Shown: one piece after another, positions 46,361 to 58,478 of the stretch
Position numbering within the stretch: position 1 is the first letter of the stretch
Layout of the letters: every line of letters starts with the position of its first letter
Source: Blasia pusilla
Taxonomy: Eukaryota; Marchantiophyta; Marchantiopsida; Blasiales
Direction of reading: 5' to 3'
DNA: 64,000 nt
NCBI GenBank assembly: GCA_050084515.1
Contig: CM114274.1
Location: 11,222,001-11,286,000, forward strand
Translations under genes and position numbers: made by a program
The notes under the pieces: model-generated
Told to the model about the DNA's origin: nothing
Seen by the model: only the letters and a program-made list of their open reading frames with translations
Database searches by the model: none

Positions 46361-46987
46361 TATCACATCTTGGTTAGCCAAAAATTAGAGTTCTAGTGTG
46401 TCAACGATATAGAGATTTTTCCGGTTGTTTGGGCATAACTTCGTCTTAAGATGTTGGATGAGGTTGGTGACAACTCGATGCGTCAAGATTATTGCTTAGA
46501 AAATCACGCTATTTTCTAATTTTGGGCAAGATAACCCACTGACCTAGTCAATGATCACCTTATAACCTTTTTGCACATGTTACCATTTGGGGCTAGTTTC
46601 CTGGGATGAGCTCTAAGATTTTTGGCTCTAAGACTTCCCAAGGATATAAAGATGAGAGAGAGGGCTTTCACAAGCCACCTTCTTCATATTGAGCTTTTGG
46701 AATATTTGATTTTAGGATTTGCTAGAAGCTCAGATGCTAGAGTTCGGATTTCCTCATGGCATAGGGTGGATGTGGCTTGATATGTCAATGTAGATTCAAG
46801 AATCAAGAGTGGCTTTAGCCGGGTGTGTCACGTTTACTTTGATTTTAGTTGTGTGGTCTTGATGTACATGCATGAGCGCATTTTTGTATGTGTACACATT
46901 TATCCATATGTTGGGAAGATCGATGATGTTTGTTATGTGAATGTGATCAATAATGTGGATCGTATAGCAATGTGTATGCTAAGGGAT
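46361..46987 (+). mobile_element. LTR-A copy, plus strand
   Basis: It starts TATCACATCTTGGTTAGCC and ends near GCAATGTGTATGCTAAGGGAT; it matches the minus-strand LTR at 24521-25137 along its length. TATAAAG at 46645-46651 is the presumed TATA box. It begins 4 bp after the CACTA-like terminus at 46356. No internal sequence is recognised on either side. Confidence 0.65.
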
Positions 46988-47216
46988 GTCACTATACACC
47001 ATATGTGAATGTTCCATATACCATATGCGGCTAGGCCCCTATTTTCAGTCGACTTAATTAAAATATGCCTATAAAAAATACCTTTAATAACTTTTTGGCT
47101 ACTTTTTTTCCTATTTTACCCTCTCTTTCTTAGTTATAATTTTTTTAATAATCCAAATAGCCATGTGAAGCATAAGTATTTAACATCTATTACAAAAACT
47201 ATGGATTGTTATGGGT

Positions 47217-47770
47217 GGGCACTTTCCAAGTGCTCACCCAAACACTAAGTTAAAAATGGAAGATCATAAATATAATCTTGGATTTTTAGTTACAATTTGA
47301 AGTCAAGAATAGCAAATCCAAGCTTTCCAAGTGTGAGATTACATTAAGAGGACCAAGCCTACCAAGTTTCATTCCAGGCGAATCGTGGAAATAAATCTTG
47401 GTCCTAAATGAAGGAGAATAATGAAAGGAAGCTTAGTGCATCCTCACTTCAAGCCCTCTTCTTCCACTATCTCCTTCCTTTCTTAGCCTTGATTTTTAGT
47501 CACAAGCTCAAAAATCATGAAACTTTGTGAAATGATTTTCCCATGCTTTTGCAGCATAGGGAGGAAAATAGATTCTCCAAATGCTCACCTAGAGATTGAA
47601 TTAAAAAGGGAAGACCACAAATATGATATTGGATTTATAATTACATCCTAGAGTCAATATTAGAAAATCCAAACCGTCCACATGGAAGATTATATTATCA
47701 AGACCAAGCGCCCCAAGTTTCACTCCAATCCAATGGTAGAAATAAATTTTGGGCGGAGAAGGAGAAATGT
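47217..47770. repeat. Diverged direct duplication, about 200 bp, offset about 357 bp
   Basis: Both copies run from a TGCTCACC(C/T)A start through TTGGATTT.TA.TTACA, AAATCCAA, AAGACCAAGC or AGGACCAAGC, CCAAGTTTCA and GGAAATAAAT or AGAAATAAAT. About a third of positions differ. Confidence 0.6.
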
Positions 47771-48427
47771 AAAATAATGCAAGTGAATCCCAAGAAATTA
47801 TCCTAAATGTAACAACATTCCCTTGAAATAAGTGGAGGAGGGGATCACCAAAAACAACTCCACAATACACTAATATCAATAATTTTTAGATTCTATTATC
47901 GAGATTTTATTTTGGAATTGCATAGTCCCTTGCAACTTTCGACTTTATTATCAACTTTTTTTGGGGGAATTTCTTCACCCCTTGCAACTTTCGACCAAAG
48001 TCTGAACTTTTTTCCCCATTTTTTGAGGGCCTTGCTTACATCGACTTCAGATTTTTGATTTCCCCCTCCCTTGTGTAAGTTCGAAGAAATTCCGAAAAAA
48101 TTTCTGTTGGTAATTAAACATACCCTTAAGTGTGATGCATGTTCCTGTAGACTTTTCCTTCAATGACATCCCTATTGTGTATGTGCACAATAGAGGAGCT
48201 CTCTCTATCCCTCTTCTCTCCTGAAATGGAGAGGAAGATATCCACATATATTGCCCCATTGTGGCTAAGGTAGATATAAAAGAATAGAAAGGTAGAAATA
48301 TTAGAGATGGAGTGGTCATTAGGCCAATCTCCCAAGTATGGAGATAATACATACAAACCCTCCATGTATGGATGTGATGCTTGATGATATGAGATGCAAG
48401 ACCTACGTATGAAAAGCAATTGAAATT

Positions 48428-48430
<3 letters not shown>

Positions 48431-48477
<47 letters not shown>
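48431..48477. repeat. TC microsatellite
   Basis: An uninterrupted TC run of 47 bp. Confidence 0.95.
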
Positions 48478-48480
<3 letters not shown>

Positions 48481-49577
48481 AGGTCCTATATACATAGAGA
48501 TGGCATGCCTTGGGTTCTTCCTCTTGGCGATTGAGGTGTTAAGATATTTTCATCCACGTTTGCAAAGTTTCTTGTAGAACAACGAGGAAGGAGTATGAGT
48601 TGAACAATAGCCCATATTTGTTGGATGGTTGAATCATTGCTAGTCTCCAAGCAAAGATTGGGATGACTCTCCAAAGAGCATAGATTTTTGCAATAAAATG
48701 GAGAGTTCTTGCTATGAGTCCTTCTTTGGTCATAGGTTCTAGGCCTTTGATGTAACTGTTCCATTTGTCTAGATTGGAGGTAGTACCTGGTTGGATCCCA
48801 TATAACTTCCTTGTATCGGAGGTAGTACCTGGTTTTTGGGGTTTTTTTTAATTTCTCTATATATATTTTTATTTTCCACTATAGATTATTTTTTCCATTT
48901 CTCTTTCATAATCTCTAATAACATGAAAAAATTAGAGTATGATTTCATATCTATTACACATAATTTAAAAATTAATTTAATTTTCATAAGAGATGATATA
49001 CCATAAATTATTTTAAAAAATTCTTTTCAAATAACCCCTCCTCAAATAATGATACAAATAGATAAAAATTATAATATTAAAATACATCGCAACTAAAGAA
49101 AATGTGGCATATACAAACCACTAATATGTGCTCGGGCCATGCATTAGTTAATGAATGCATTAACCAAAAGGTTTGCAAGGAGGGATAATTCCTTCTTGCA
49201 AACCTTTCTATATATTAGTGCTTACACAACAAGACCTATGTCTCACAAGACATACTTCTCGCGATGTCTTTCGATACTAAATGAATCAAAGTGGGAAGCA
49301 ATTTTATAAATTAAAATTAATTAATGATTTAACTAATGTATGTTATTTTGGTGGGAGGAGTGGAGGGGGAGAATAAATCTTATTTAAATTTTTATAGAAG
49401 ATGGGATTACTTAGGAGAGTGGGGTATTATTTGATTTTTAATTGAAAAATGAAATTATTTAGGAGGGTGAAATATTGTTATCTTTTCATATTAAATAAAA
49501 CAAAATTTATTCATACATTTTGAAATGAAAAAATATTACTATTTAAAAAATAATAATTTCCGTGCGCTAGCACTAGC

Positions 49578-49622
49578 ACGCTATCTAGTAGAATTTATCA
49601 CGCTATCTAGTAGAATTTATCT
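49578..49622. repeat. 22-bp direct tandem duplication at the LINE 5' edge
   Basis: CACGCTATCTAGTAGAATTT is present twice in a row, with short CTAGCACGCTATC words on either side. It sits at the border between AT-rich spacer and the GC-richer LINE sequence. Confidence 0.75.
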
Positions 49623-49629
49623 AGCACGC

Positions 49630-50935
49630 TATCACAATTTACCCGACGGCTTCTTGCGACCTGTCGGAGGGCTTCGAGTCTTGGGAGTACCGCTCGGGAG
49701 CCAGGACTTTGTATCGACTTTCGTGGCAGCGGCTCTTACCGAGGATCTTCTCCACGTTGATGATCTTACGAGGATTGGTGACCCTCAAGTCGCCTTCGGC
49801 ATTCTCTCTTCTTGTTTTGCTCGTAGACCTGGTTACCTCACTAGAACTGTCTGGACATCTAGTCACCTTTCTTCCCTATATAGATCCTTTGATAGGAAGC
49901 TCATGCAGGTGTTTGGGGATCTTCTAGGACCCGGCTCCTTAGAGTGCCCCATGGGGGAGTTAGCTCGTAGACAGGCCTCTTGGCCGATTTCTTTTGGTGG
50001 AGTAGGTCTTCTCTCGACCGAGTTAGTGGCGCCCTCCGCTTTTTTTAGGGAGTTGGGCCATAGTGGCACCCTCCTTTGCTCCCGATTTTTGGTTAGAGAT
50101 AGACCGCTCCTTCTACACTACGTCTCCCAGGTCGAGGATGGCTCTTTCCCACTTCGTCTTCACTCACAGCTTGTAGAGATTCCCTTCGAGTTGAGGCCGA
50201 GCCGTTCTCCCCACTTTCTCCTCCTTAGTTACCTCCGGTCGGGCCTGGGCTCCAATCTTCCTTGATGGAAGCCCACTTTGAGGCGATTTTAGAGGCACTA
50301 TGTCGACGGGAATATCCCCATGGAGGTTAGGGCCCGATTCGCTCTTGCTCCGGAAAGGGGCAGGCTCATGGGTAGGGGCGCGCCCCTTCTCCAGCTTTCC
50401 GTGATCGCACCACTTACCTATACCCAGCGATGCGGTTCCGCTTGGGCCTCCCCAACCATCGGTGGTTGGTTCGACACACCGCGAGTGTCGCGAGCCTGGA
50501 TCCACTTGGTGTGCATTTGGCACGCTGTCGATTGGGGTGAGAGGATAGCCACTCACGATGCAAAGGCGGGATATCATGTTGAGATTGCTCGGGAGAGTGG
50601 CTTCCATGTGCGAGAGAGAGGCACTACTCCATGCGGGATTCCCTCATTCGTGCCGATCTGTACATGACACGTGAGGCCGAGGTGGTTGTGGCGGACGTGG
50701 TAGTCACAGATCCTACGGGGGAGGCAAAGCGAGCCCAAGTGGTGGCCCAAGGGCGAATGCTACAAGGAGCGGCGGCGGGCGGCGAAGAAGACACATATCT
50801 ACTGATCGACTACACAAGGGACACATCTTCATCCCCCGGCCATAGAGATGTATGGGGCTATGGGGAGAGGTTCGACTCGTTCTTACGGATCGCGCCCATC
50901 ATCTCCACTCGAGAAATGGGTTGTCCTTAGCTCTG
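49630..50935 (+). pseudogene. LINE reverse transcriptase thumb and C-terminal domain
   Basis: The frame to 50265 reads GLRVLGVPLGSQDFVSTFVA, GDPQVAFGILSSCFARRPG, YLTRTVW and ISFGGVGLLS, the pattern seen at the reverse transcriptase/maturase-like end of many LINE proteins (LG.P.G...DP..AF.LL..C...R..Y..R). After stops at 50263-50265 and about 50290 the same frame continues with TYTQRCGSAWASPTIGGW and IATHDA, and after a frameshift near 50610 another frame gives REAEVVVADVVVTDPTGEA and GYGERFDSFLRI. The last part resembles the small C-terminal nuclease-like domain found in some LINEs (inference). It is not functional. Confidence 0.75.
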
Positions 50936-51241
50936 CGATTCTGTCATTGACAGGCGGCGGGTCTCCATAGCGTTGCTGGCGTGCCCAGGCTAATGGGATT
51001 TTGCGGGCTCAGTGTGGGAGACGCTGGCGCTAGAGGCCCACTTAGTAGTAGCCATAGCTCTCTTGTTGTTGCTGATATTGTCTCTGCTGTTGGTGAGTTT
51101 CGTCGTTAGGGGGGGAATGCCCCCTTCTTCCTTTTCTGGTCCTGTTGTGGCCTTCAGGTTTGGACTCTTTGAGTCCCCCTCTTTTGTACTTCCGATGGGT
51201 TTTCCATCACTCGTTCTTATCGAATTGCATCTTTGTTTTCT
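49630..51241 (+). mobile_element. 5'-truncated LINE (non-LTR retrotransposon)
   Basis: It contains the end of a non-LTR reverse transcriptase, a C-terminal domain and a 3' UTR. The 3' end is placed at 51241 because GGGTTTTCCATCACTCGTT...CATCTTTGTTTTCT matches a 44-bp copy at 58345-58388 flanked by a target duplication. There is no poly-A tail. The upstream catalytic part of the reverse transcriptase is missing, as usual for LINE insertions that stop early. Confidence 0.8.
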
Positions 51242-54032
51242 AGTAGAATCTAGTACAAGAGACGTGCTTTTTTCCCAGCCATGCTAAACTCACCGTAGAG
51301 GCAGAGATGAACGAGAGAATAGGACGATGTTTCTCATTAAGAGGCTATGATAATGATGACCCCGGAGAAATATAGCCAAGTCACAAGTGGAGTCTTTCGA
51401 CGGTGTTCCGGGTGTTGACGAAGAGGACAAGCGTCCCGGTCCGCCGTGCCGTGAATGCCGCACATGCAAGATGAGCTCTCACGGTCGGGCCAAAGTGAGA
51501 CCGCTGTGTTCCGTGACTTCCGTCTTCCAGAGGCCGTTGACGGCGCTCCGTTCTATCCTACACAGGCGCCTGCCCACGGCTCGCGCAGTCAGTGGGGGAC
51601 TTTCTACTTATATCCCCTCACGTATGAGCATGAGCCACACTCACTATTGGGTAGGCCCCACGATTCCCTGACGTTCGCGTTCAGGGCCCGCGACAAACGG
51701 AGTCTGACAGTCCCACGCCGCCGCTTCCCTTACATTTCCTACAGTGCCGGATCGGGGCGGATCGGAGCTAGATTTAAGTGAAGTCGAAGTTTTATTAAGT
51801 TCAAGCTCACAAGGTCGCCTTAGTCAGGCTCCTGTTGAAAGTTCGGTTACCCGGTCGACGGTGTGTGAAGGGAGAGCTCAGAGCTTCCCGGGCGGAGTCA
51901 CCGGCGAAACCTGGAAATAGGTTGCAATGCAATGGATTCCGTTTGGCCGCTAGCCGGAATGCGAATCGCAGGGGGAAAGTAGCAACGGCCGCTACCATTT
52001 TCCCGTCCCGTACAAACCGAGCCCCCCGTTACCTGGGAGGAATGATGGAGGCGGAAGGCTCATGAAAATTTTGCAGCTGTACTTCGATCGCGTGCGCAAA
52101 GATGGGGTCCCATGAAACTCCTGCTGCAGGTTCTCGATCGCGGACAGATAGCTCCACGTCCTGCGCTGCTCCAAAGCGAAGAGACTGCAGAGGGGGATAA
52201 AAGTCGGACTATAGATTTCATTCCAATGGAAAACGAAAGTCCGTTTCCGCGTACTCCCCGCTCGCGCAGCTCTGCGCACCGAGCAGAGCAGAGGATACTG
52301 CATCTGCGTGCGACATGGGCCAGATCATGCAGCTGACGCGAAGCGGACGAGATCTCCGCAGTAGCCCGGATTTGACTGCTTCTGGAGTCCGGGCCTGATC
52401 GAATTGGTTTAATTTGGCTGTTACGAGAGAGGCGAGTTATGAAGTGTGGCAGAAAGTCGAACGAGGTGGGTGAGCGGGAATGCGAATCGCAGGGGGAAAC
52501 GCCCACCGGCGGTGGATTCACCAGCGCGGGCGCGCGCTGAGTCTTTGTCTCCATGCGGGTTGTGATGTGCGTTGCAAATTTGCGATCGCTTCGCCGAGAC
52601 AAAGAGAATATACACTTTAATAGAAACTGGGATGGAAAACCCATCGGGATACAAAGGATCGGGATACAAAGGAGAGAGAAAAAACCCGCGGGCCGAAATC
52701 GGCCCCGACGAGACAGAAGGAGGCCTCGCCGAGATGAGCTTCTTTGGATCATTCGGTGCTCTCGCGTCACAGTGGCAAGTTTCGTAGTAGAGCGGATAGA
52801 CAGAAATTTGCGATTCGATGACACGTTCTGACATTCTTTACTTGCTCCATTATGGAATTTGGCCTGCAGTCGAGGGGACGATTGCTCGTACAGTTTGGAC
52901 TCCGGAGGGGAGGAATGGGACTTCGGCGATGCGGTGAACGAGGCTACCCAAAGGGAATAACCCAGAGCGAGATTCTCACGTGATTCGGACCAAGCCGGAT
53001 GAGCGAATCATGACGGAGGCCACCACTAACTACATTATTACTTCGGAGGTCAGTACTCTACTTCAAAAAAGCTGGAGCACAGTGCTTCACTCCTTTCTTA
53101 GCACGATCATGTGAGCGGGAGCAGCAGCAGGGGGAGACCTATCCAGGTGCATTCTCAACGACTCCGAGTCTCGCATCGATTGATCTAGAGTTCCATCCGT
53201 AGCTCTGCGGCCTTCCAACTTCGACCTACGCCATTCCTCGATGACTTTTGAACCCGACTACTTTCCGTTACTAGTCGATAAGTATATGTGATTTTCGAAT
53301 AAGAGCGGCACTACAGCCCCTTTCCAGGACTGCGTCGTAGCGGGCATCGGTCGGGAGAGGTGGACCTGATTGATTGATGAATGTGTCTTTTGAGTCGCCT
53401 CCTCGGATTCTAGAAAGGACTTTGGAAACCAATAATGATGGTGGTGAGACCAGGAAAACCATTTTTTGCTGGGAAATCAAATGGACTGTAATTACATGCG
53501 GATAATTCGCCGATGAGATTTGTTTCCACTTCCCGATATCCCAGTTAGCCTTCCGAGATGCGCTCGTTATTTTCTGACATGAGAAATGATGATCTTCTGT
53601 GTATCTCACTCTCTGCTCAGCGCTGCCACATTATTGCGTGCTTGTGGCAAAGGAAGTTCCATTGCACTCCCGATGGAATCATGGGGGTAATAATCTAACC
53701 ATGAACTCTGTTCTGACTCCCATATACTCTCCAGGAGTTTTTCACACTTGTGAAACAAAGACGACGAGCATATGACTACATATGCCAAGTAGACGTCACA
53801 ACATCATGAACCACACAATCTTAAGAAATTCGCTTCTAAACTCTCTCATTTAGACCGATTAGCTCCCTCTTCCGATAGGAGAAGTACAGTTATGATACAA
53901 AGAGCCTAATGACTGCGCTACCACGAGCACCAGTCAACGAGCTCAGAACCGCCAGTATCTCTAATTTACAGTGAAACCATTTGACTCTGCAGTTCGGCAA
54001 GTTCGCCACATTTCAGGTACCAGATCTCCTTT
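51242..54032. other. GC-richer intergenic DNA, no gene recognised
   Basis: Long overlapping open frames (the longest is 52060-52824 minus) result from composition and contain a LINE 3' tail. A 23-bp direct repeat, GGAATGCGAATCGCAGGGGG plus AAA, lies at 51956-51978 and 52479-52501. Confidence 0.5.
52600..52668 (-). mobile_element. LINE 3'-tail fragment
   Basis: On the minus strand TGTATCCCGATGGGTTTTCC followed by ATCCCAGTTTCTATTAAAGTG resembles the LINE 3' end at 51185-51241. TCGCCGAGA flanks it at 52591-52599 and again at about 52726-52734, a possible target duplication around a short insertion. Confidence 0.5.
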
Positions 54033-55291
54033 TCAGAAGCGTCCACCTTGGAACGTCTGGCCATATGTCCAGGAGCTGTCGGCCACGTCGTTGCTGACCA
54101 GAGTTCTCCCGTCGCTCAACGTTATGGAGAAGGACAACGCTTGACCATCGAGGATCGCCGCAGTTTCCCAGTTCTGCCCCCAAATTCGGGTGAGGTAAAT
54201 CCAACCCGAATTCTGCCCTTTCACCGAGAGAGTCGTCACATCACCAGCTCCTCCCACATTGTACACCAGCACCTGCATGTAGTAGGTGTGTCCGCTGACC
54301 AGAAACTTGACACCTCCCTGCTTCTCACAGCTCGCTCTCTGGTACTCGATGGGAACATGGCCCGCGATGAGGTTGGCGATCTGCGAGAAGGCAGGTTGGG
54401 CGAGGTCGAAGTGCGGGCCTGGATACTCCGTGCTCCACTGCGGTCCCAAATTCGTGGCTGTGACCAGGATGGAATTTCCGTAGCACGCGCTGTCTCCGGT
54501 GCACCGGACCTCGAAGCAAGCCCCGCAAGTCAGACCGTCGTTGTACAGCTGGGGACTGATAGCGGTGGTCATCGCTCCGTAACCCAGATCGAAAACGTTC
54601 TGATAGCCGCACGCTCCGCCTGCGAAAGAATCGACCCGAATCAGACACGAACTATCCACCAGACACGATTGCTTCGTAAGGACACATGAATATAGATAAT
54701 TTTTATATGTTTATATATGCACACATGTAGAGATTCAGAGTCAAAGTACGGTGCATAGAATGACTGTTATAGTGGAACAGTTTTTGACGTAAACAATAAT
54801 ATCGCGTGAAGAAATGTCAATCAATGACGTGACTGTTTCTTGTCAGCATTGGATCCGAGAGAAATCTGTTCTACACTGCGTTATTTAATTAAAAATCACC
54901 TTCTGATTTTGGAAGATTTGTAGAGGAAATTATCCACAATCGGCAATACAATTCCATTGTGAAGTTTTACATGAGATGTAGGTAGTTGATGATAATTCTC
55001 GAAAGTTGTCAAGATCTGCTAGAGAATGAAGAACATTTCTCGACGATTGAGATCACACATTTCTAACAAAAAACAAAAAACTAATTTTGAGACTGCGATT
55101 TGTCGATAGACAACTACCACCGCTTCTATTTTCGTTTAAAAGCGGAGGACGTACTCACCGTCGGTACCCTGACCATCGCTTCCTCCATAGAAAGTCGCGT
55201 GGCCAACTTCCCATCCTTTCACTCTCAACGCATGCTGCACTAGCAGCAAGGTGGAAACTGCGAGGAAGGCTCTCACCATCCTAGGCAACAT
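54033..55291 (-). CDS. EXPA: Alpha-expansin, two exons
   Basis: Expansins are secreted, non-enzymatic wall-loosening proteins that act on cellulose-xyloglucan contacts at acid pH. Exon 1 is 55291-55159, donor GACG|GTGAGT; exon 2 is 54619-54033, acceptor TTTCGCAG; the protein is 239 residues (usual about 250). The signal peptide is RAFLAVSTLLLVQHALRVKG. The mature start WEVGHATFYGGSDGQGTDG joins across the intron to GACGYQNVF. The GH45-like domain has GLTCGACFEV and the HFD motif (HFDLAQPAF). The C-terminal CBM63 domain has conserved Trp residues (SGWIYLTRIWGQNWE; SWTYGQTF) and ends GGRF. Two in-frame ATGs exist (55291 and 55279); the first is used here. All hallmark Cys are present and no stop or frameshift was seen, so it looks functional. 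Confidence 0.93.
55160..55290 (-). other. EXPA: Expansin exon 1 with signal peptide
   Basis: This is the first exon of the expansin gene. A CTATACG word lies about 35-40 bp before the first ATG and a TTTTATAG word about 390 bp before it; either could be the TATA element, and the choice is open. Confidence 0.6.
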
Positions 55292-58200
55292 CGCCGCCTG
55301 TGTGTTCGAGTACCTTCCAATAAACGTATAGGGTGAGGAGGTGGTCCAGAGCAGGGGACTTGGATCCGACAGCTAAGTAGACTGTTCGCAGCGAGTTTCG
55401 TGATAGAATTGTTCCTGAAGTTCAGCATATTTGTAGGCTGATCGTCAGGGTCCGGTTCTGGTAATAAGAATTTCGTGAATTGTGGAGAGAATGAAAGTAA
55501 AGAAGAGATCTCATTCGTTAATTTCAGAAATTGGCGCCGTGTTTCAAGGATTACCATCCTCTTCCTTCTACTTGACAAAAGTTCACAGTTCAATTTCCAA
55601 AATCTTGGACTGTTGACTTGATAATAATAATAGTGGGCCCTCTCCTCTCCTCGAGCGACTATATTTTCGTCCATTAATCTATAAAAGATTTCGGATAGTC
55701 ACTCGGACGAAGTTAGTTTCGGTTGCAGCTATCGATTTCTGGATCTGCAACAGCCGAATCTCGGGCCAGTTGCCATCGCATCGCAGTGGGGACACCACCG
55801 TTATTCTAAAAGACCCGAACAGTTGACAGGTAGCGACGGCGCTCCCGTGGATCGCGTTTCCCAAGATAAAGCGGCCCACGATCGGCTTCTGCGCGGCCCA
55901 CTGCGTTTTCCCCGTGCTTTTGGGCATCGCATCGGGAGCTAGAATTGTCAGAAGATCTACCGCTGCCTACATGCGTGCGAAAACGTCTCCAGCAAGTGCA
56001 CCGAAATGTCGACTTTGCGCTTTAGTCGATTAGAGCTTTAAAGCGGACGAGTGATTTATCCGACATACAACCGATCGGATCGATCCGGACATGTAATGTG
56101 ACTTCGATTGAAGTCATAAGATAGTACGGCCCCCAGAGTAATGTGTGAATCAATAATTCATGCGGAATCATCACCTTTCGTCTCACAGCGCAGAAATGAA
56201 AGTGATCCACGATAAGCCACACGACAGAAATAGCTCGTGGGCAGAGTCGACGACGATAATTTGTTCTGGGAAAGTGGCGTCAGCTCGGCTGATGTGCTCA
56301 CATGCTCAGGTTCGACGGAAAGATTATGATTCCCATCATGATGTCATGAAGTTCTCGGGAGCACAGCGTCTTCCTACCCTTTCCCCGGATGGTGAAACTC
56401 GGGGGGTGAAAGAAATGAAGACGGGATTGCCCACACGTCCGCCTGACTACGAAGCCCCCAACCGAAAGAACCATTGGCAAGCATCTCGACAGTTCAAAAC
56501 TTTTGTACCTACTGTAGGAGTAGACCTTTTCACACTTCGCATTGGAATTCGGAACTCACTCGCGCACTCCTCTCCGGCGCGAAGTTCTTCCGGATCACAA
56601 ACATGTGGTCGAGGCATGTTACTTCACTGCCTCGTAGGCTTAGTTTTTTCTCGTCGAGTACTCGTTTCTTTTCTATGTGCGACGAGCACGGGAGAGTTCT
56701 GCGTAGACCGTCACCTACATCAACGACTCCGAAGTAGAGTACTACTGCCAGTGACTCCGAACTTCCGAAGTAGAGTACTACTGCAAGTTTAGGCTCAGCG
56801 GCAAGTGATCGACTTTGAGCACTGCGGCCTTGTCCAAGCCATTCGATCGGTACGATTTCCCACATCACAAAGTAGGAGGCTGAGATTAGCTGAACACTGA
56901 CTAATCAACTGATTGCGGAATGTCTCGCCTCGGAAAAGCAACACACTTCAGAATCGACAAACTTAATAGCGACAAAAATAATTGAGGAGGATGACTTCTG
57001 CTTTGACTTGCAGGAAGGAAAGCTCTTACTATTCCGTTACGTTTTTTGTCCCAAGCCTAGAGCGAGTCACAAGTAGCAAAATAGGATATGAATGAACCAA
57101 TCAAAAGTAAGACTTTGCGGGACCCGATGACAGGCAACTTCTCATGCACGTACTTTACCTGCGTATTTGGGTTGTCAGGACGTTCACGTCAACATTCAAC
57201 AACAAGGGGCATTCGTATGGGTATGGTTCGTGAAGGGACACGTAGCGGTTGGAGAGGAATGTGGGACGTGACCCTAGTCTCGGGGACTCACGGAGTCAGG
57301 TTTTCATGGCCCGAACCTGATCAGGACTGGGACCCCTGTTAGAGCTGCTCAGGATGCCGGCGGGAGCCTATGGACGGTGGATAAGCAGACGAATGGCGTA
57401 ACGAGTATCCGGATTGTGCCACGCGTGCCTCCGAACGCGCCGAGCCATCGCCAGGCGGCGGGCTAAGTCAAGAGTACCGACGGACAACCGGCCAACCAGT
57501 TAGACAACGGTGAGTACCGGCCGTGAAGTTCACTCCTTGGAACTTCACGGCCTCTACATGACTGACCGACCGCGTCATGACTCACGCATGCCCTAGTTCC
57601 CACGCATGGCTCTCCATGCGGACCTCGTACAGCGGCCATGAGTTTCGCCTGTATGTGAGCTCAGCGCGCAGCTCCACTCGTGGTTCCTAATCCTACCGGG
57701 TTATTGGGGGACATTTTGGCATGTAAGAAAAAAAAAGAAGATATCGACCGCCACGTGTACGCAGCATCGACACGCGTACAATTTCAAACATGTGTGTGAG
57801 TTCCACGAACGAGCGAAATATATTATTCCACCTGTGGAAAAGCTGACGGCAATCCCGGATCAGGTTCGGGGAGTTTTTTTTGAACTACCATAGCATTACT
57901 GGTAATATTTGCTATTATCAGGTTACCGGCTCAAGGAGGGTGTTATCATGTGTACAAGTTTTTTTCTGATATTTTTAATATTAATCTGTGGATATCCCAA
58001 AATTAGTTTTGTTCCCAAGCTAAATTTTTGTCCAAATTTCTGCTCTCCAACTTATTTCCATTTTTTTTGCAAGTCGTCAAGTAATCCGGCCGTTGGTATA
58101 TTTCCCGGGAAAAAAATCTTCATGTGGAATTCCACCTTTTCTTATTCATTCACTCTTACAATCTGAAGACTTAAATTCTAAAGACTAAACACTCTATTCA

Positions 58201-58321
58201 CTTTCAAATGCATCTATGGAAGTTCCCCATTCCACATTCTCTGATATCCTTGGCAGGATTTGAACCTGATAATACTCCCACCGGTTGGGAGCCAAGGATC
58301 CTCCTCCTCTAGAATGCTTGG
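55292..58321. other. Intergenic upstream of expansin
   Basis: The expansin promoter is expected in the first few hundred bases. A 210-codon plus-strand frame (56160-56792) has no recognisable domain and ends in a 36-bp tandem duplication (TCCGAAGTAGAGTACTACTGC at 56728 and 56764), so I do not call it a gene. A strong hairpin lies at 57519-57552. Confidence 0.4.
57519..57552. repeat. Perfect 13-bp GC-rich hairpin
   Basis: GGCCGTGAAGTTC (57519-57531) and GAACTTCACGGCC (57540-57552) are exact complements with the 8-nt loop ACTCCTTG. Confidence 0.8.
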
Positions 58322-58411
58322 AGCTTTAGGGCTCAAAGTATTCTAGAAACAAAGATGCACTTCGATAAAAACGAGTGATGGAAAACCCAGCTTTAGGGCT
58401 CAAAGTATTCT
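58322..58411 (-). mobile_element. 44-bp LINE 3'-end insertion with 23-bp target duplication
   Basis: AGCTTTAGGGCTCAAAGTAT plus TCT is repeated exactly at 58322-58344 and 58389-58411. Between the copies, 58345-58388 is the minus-strand equivalent of the last 45 bp of the LINE ending at 51241, with few differences. This is an extremely 5'-truncated LINE insertion. Confidence 0.85.
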
Positions 58412-58478
58412 CGAGACGCGTCAGTACATGCATGTCATGTCTAGAAGGGCCCTACCAAACAAATTTATAAACATCCTA

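Larger units (their letters stand above)
46988..49560. other. AT-rich spacer with diverged duplications
   Basis: No gene was recognised. Two diverged copies of a block of about 200 bp lie at about 47217-47430 and 47574-47770 (shared words include TGCTCACC, GACCAAGC and CCAAGTTTCA). A TC microsatellite lies at 48431-48477. The 17-bp word GGAGGTAGTACCTGGTT occurs twice near 48776 and 48819. Confidence 0.5.

Noticed and set aside
50164-50607. 147-codon minus-strand frame
   Set aside because: Antisense of the LINE C-terminal coding region.
52060-52834. 254-codon minus-strand open frame
   Set aside because: It runs through a LINE 3' tail and its possible target duplication, has a biased composition, and overlaps equally open frames; no domain is visible.
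56160-56792. 210-codon plus-strand frame upstream of expansin
   Set aside because: No recognisable domain, and it ends in a tandem duplication; probably a chance frame in GC-balanced DNA.
58245-58300. tRNA-like B-box (GGTTCAAATCC on the minus strand)
   Set aside because: No matching D-arm, acceptor stem or anticodon arm could be folded; at best a tRNA-derived relic.
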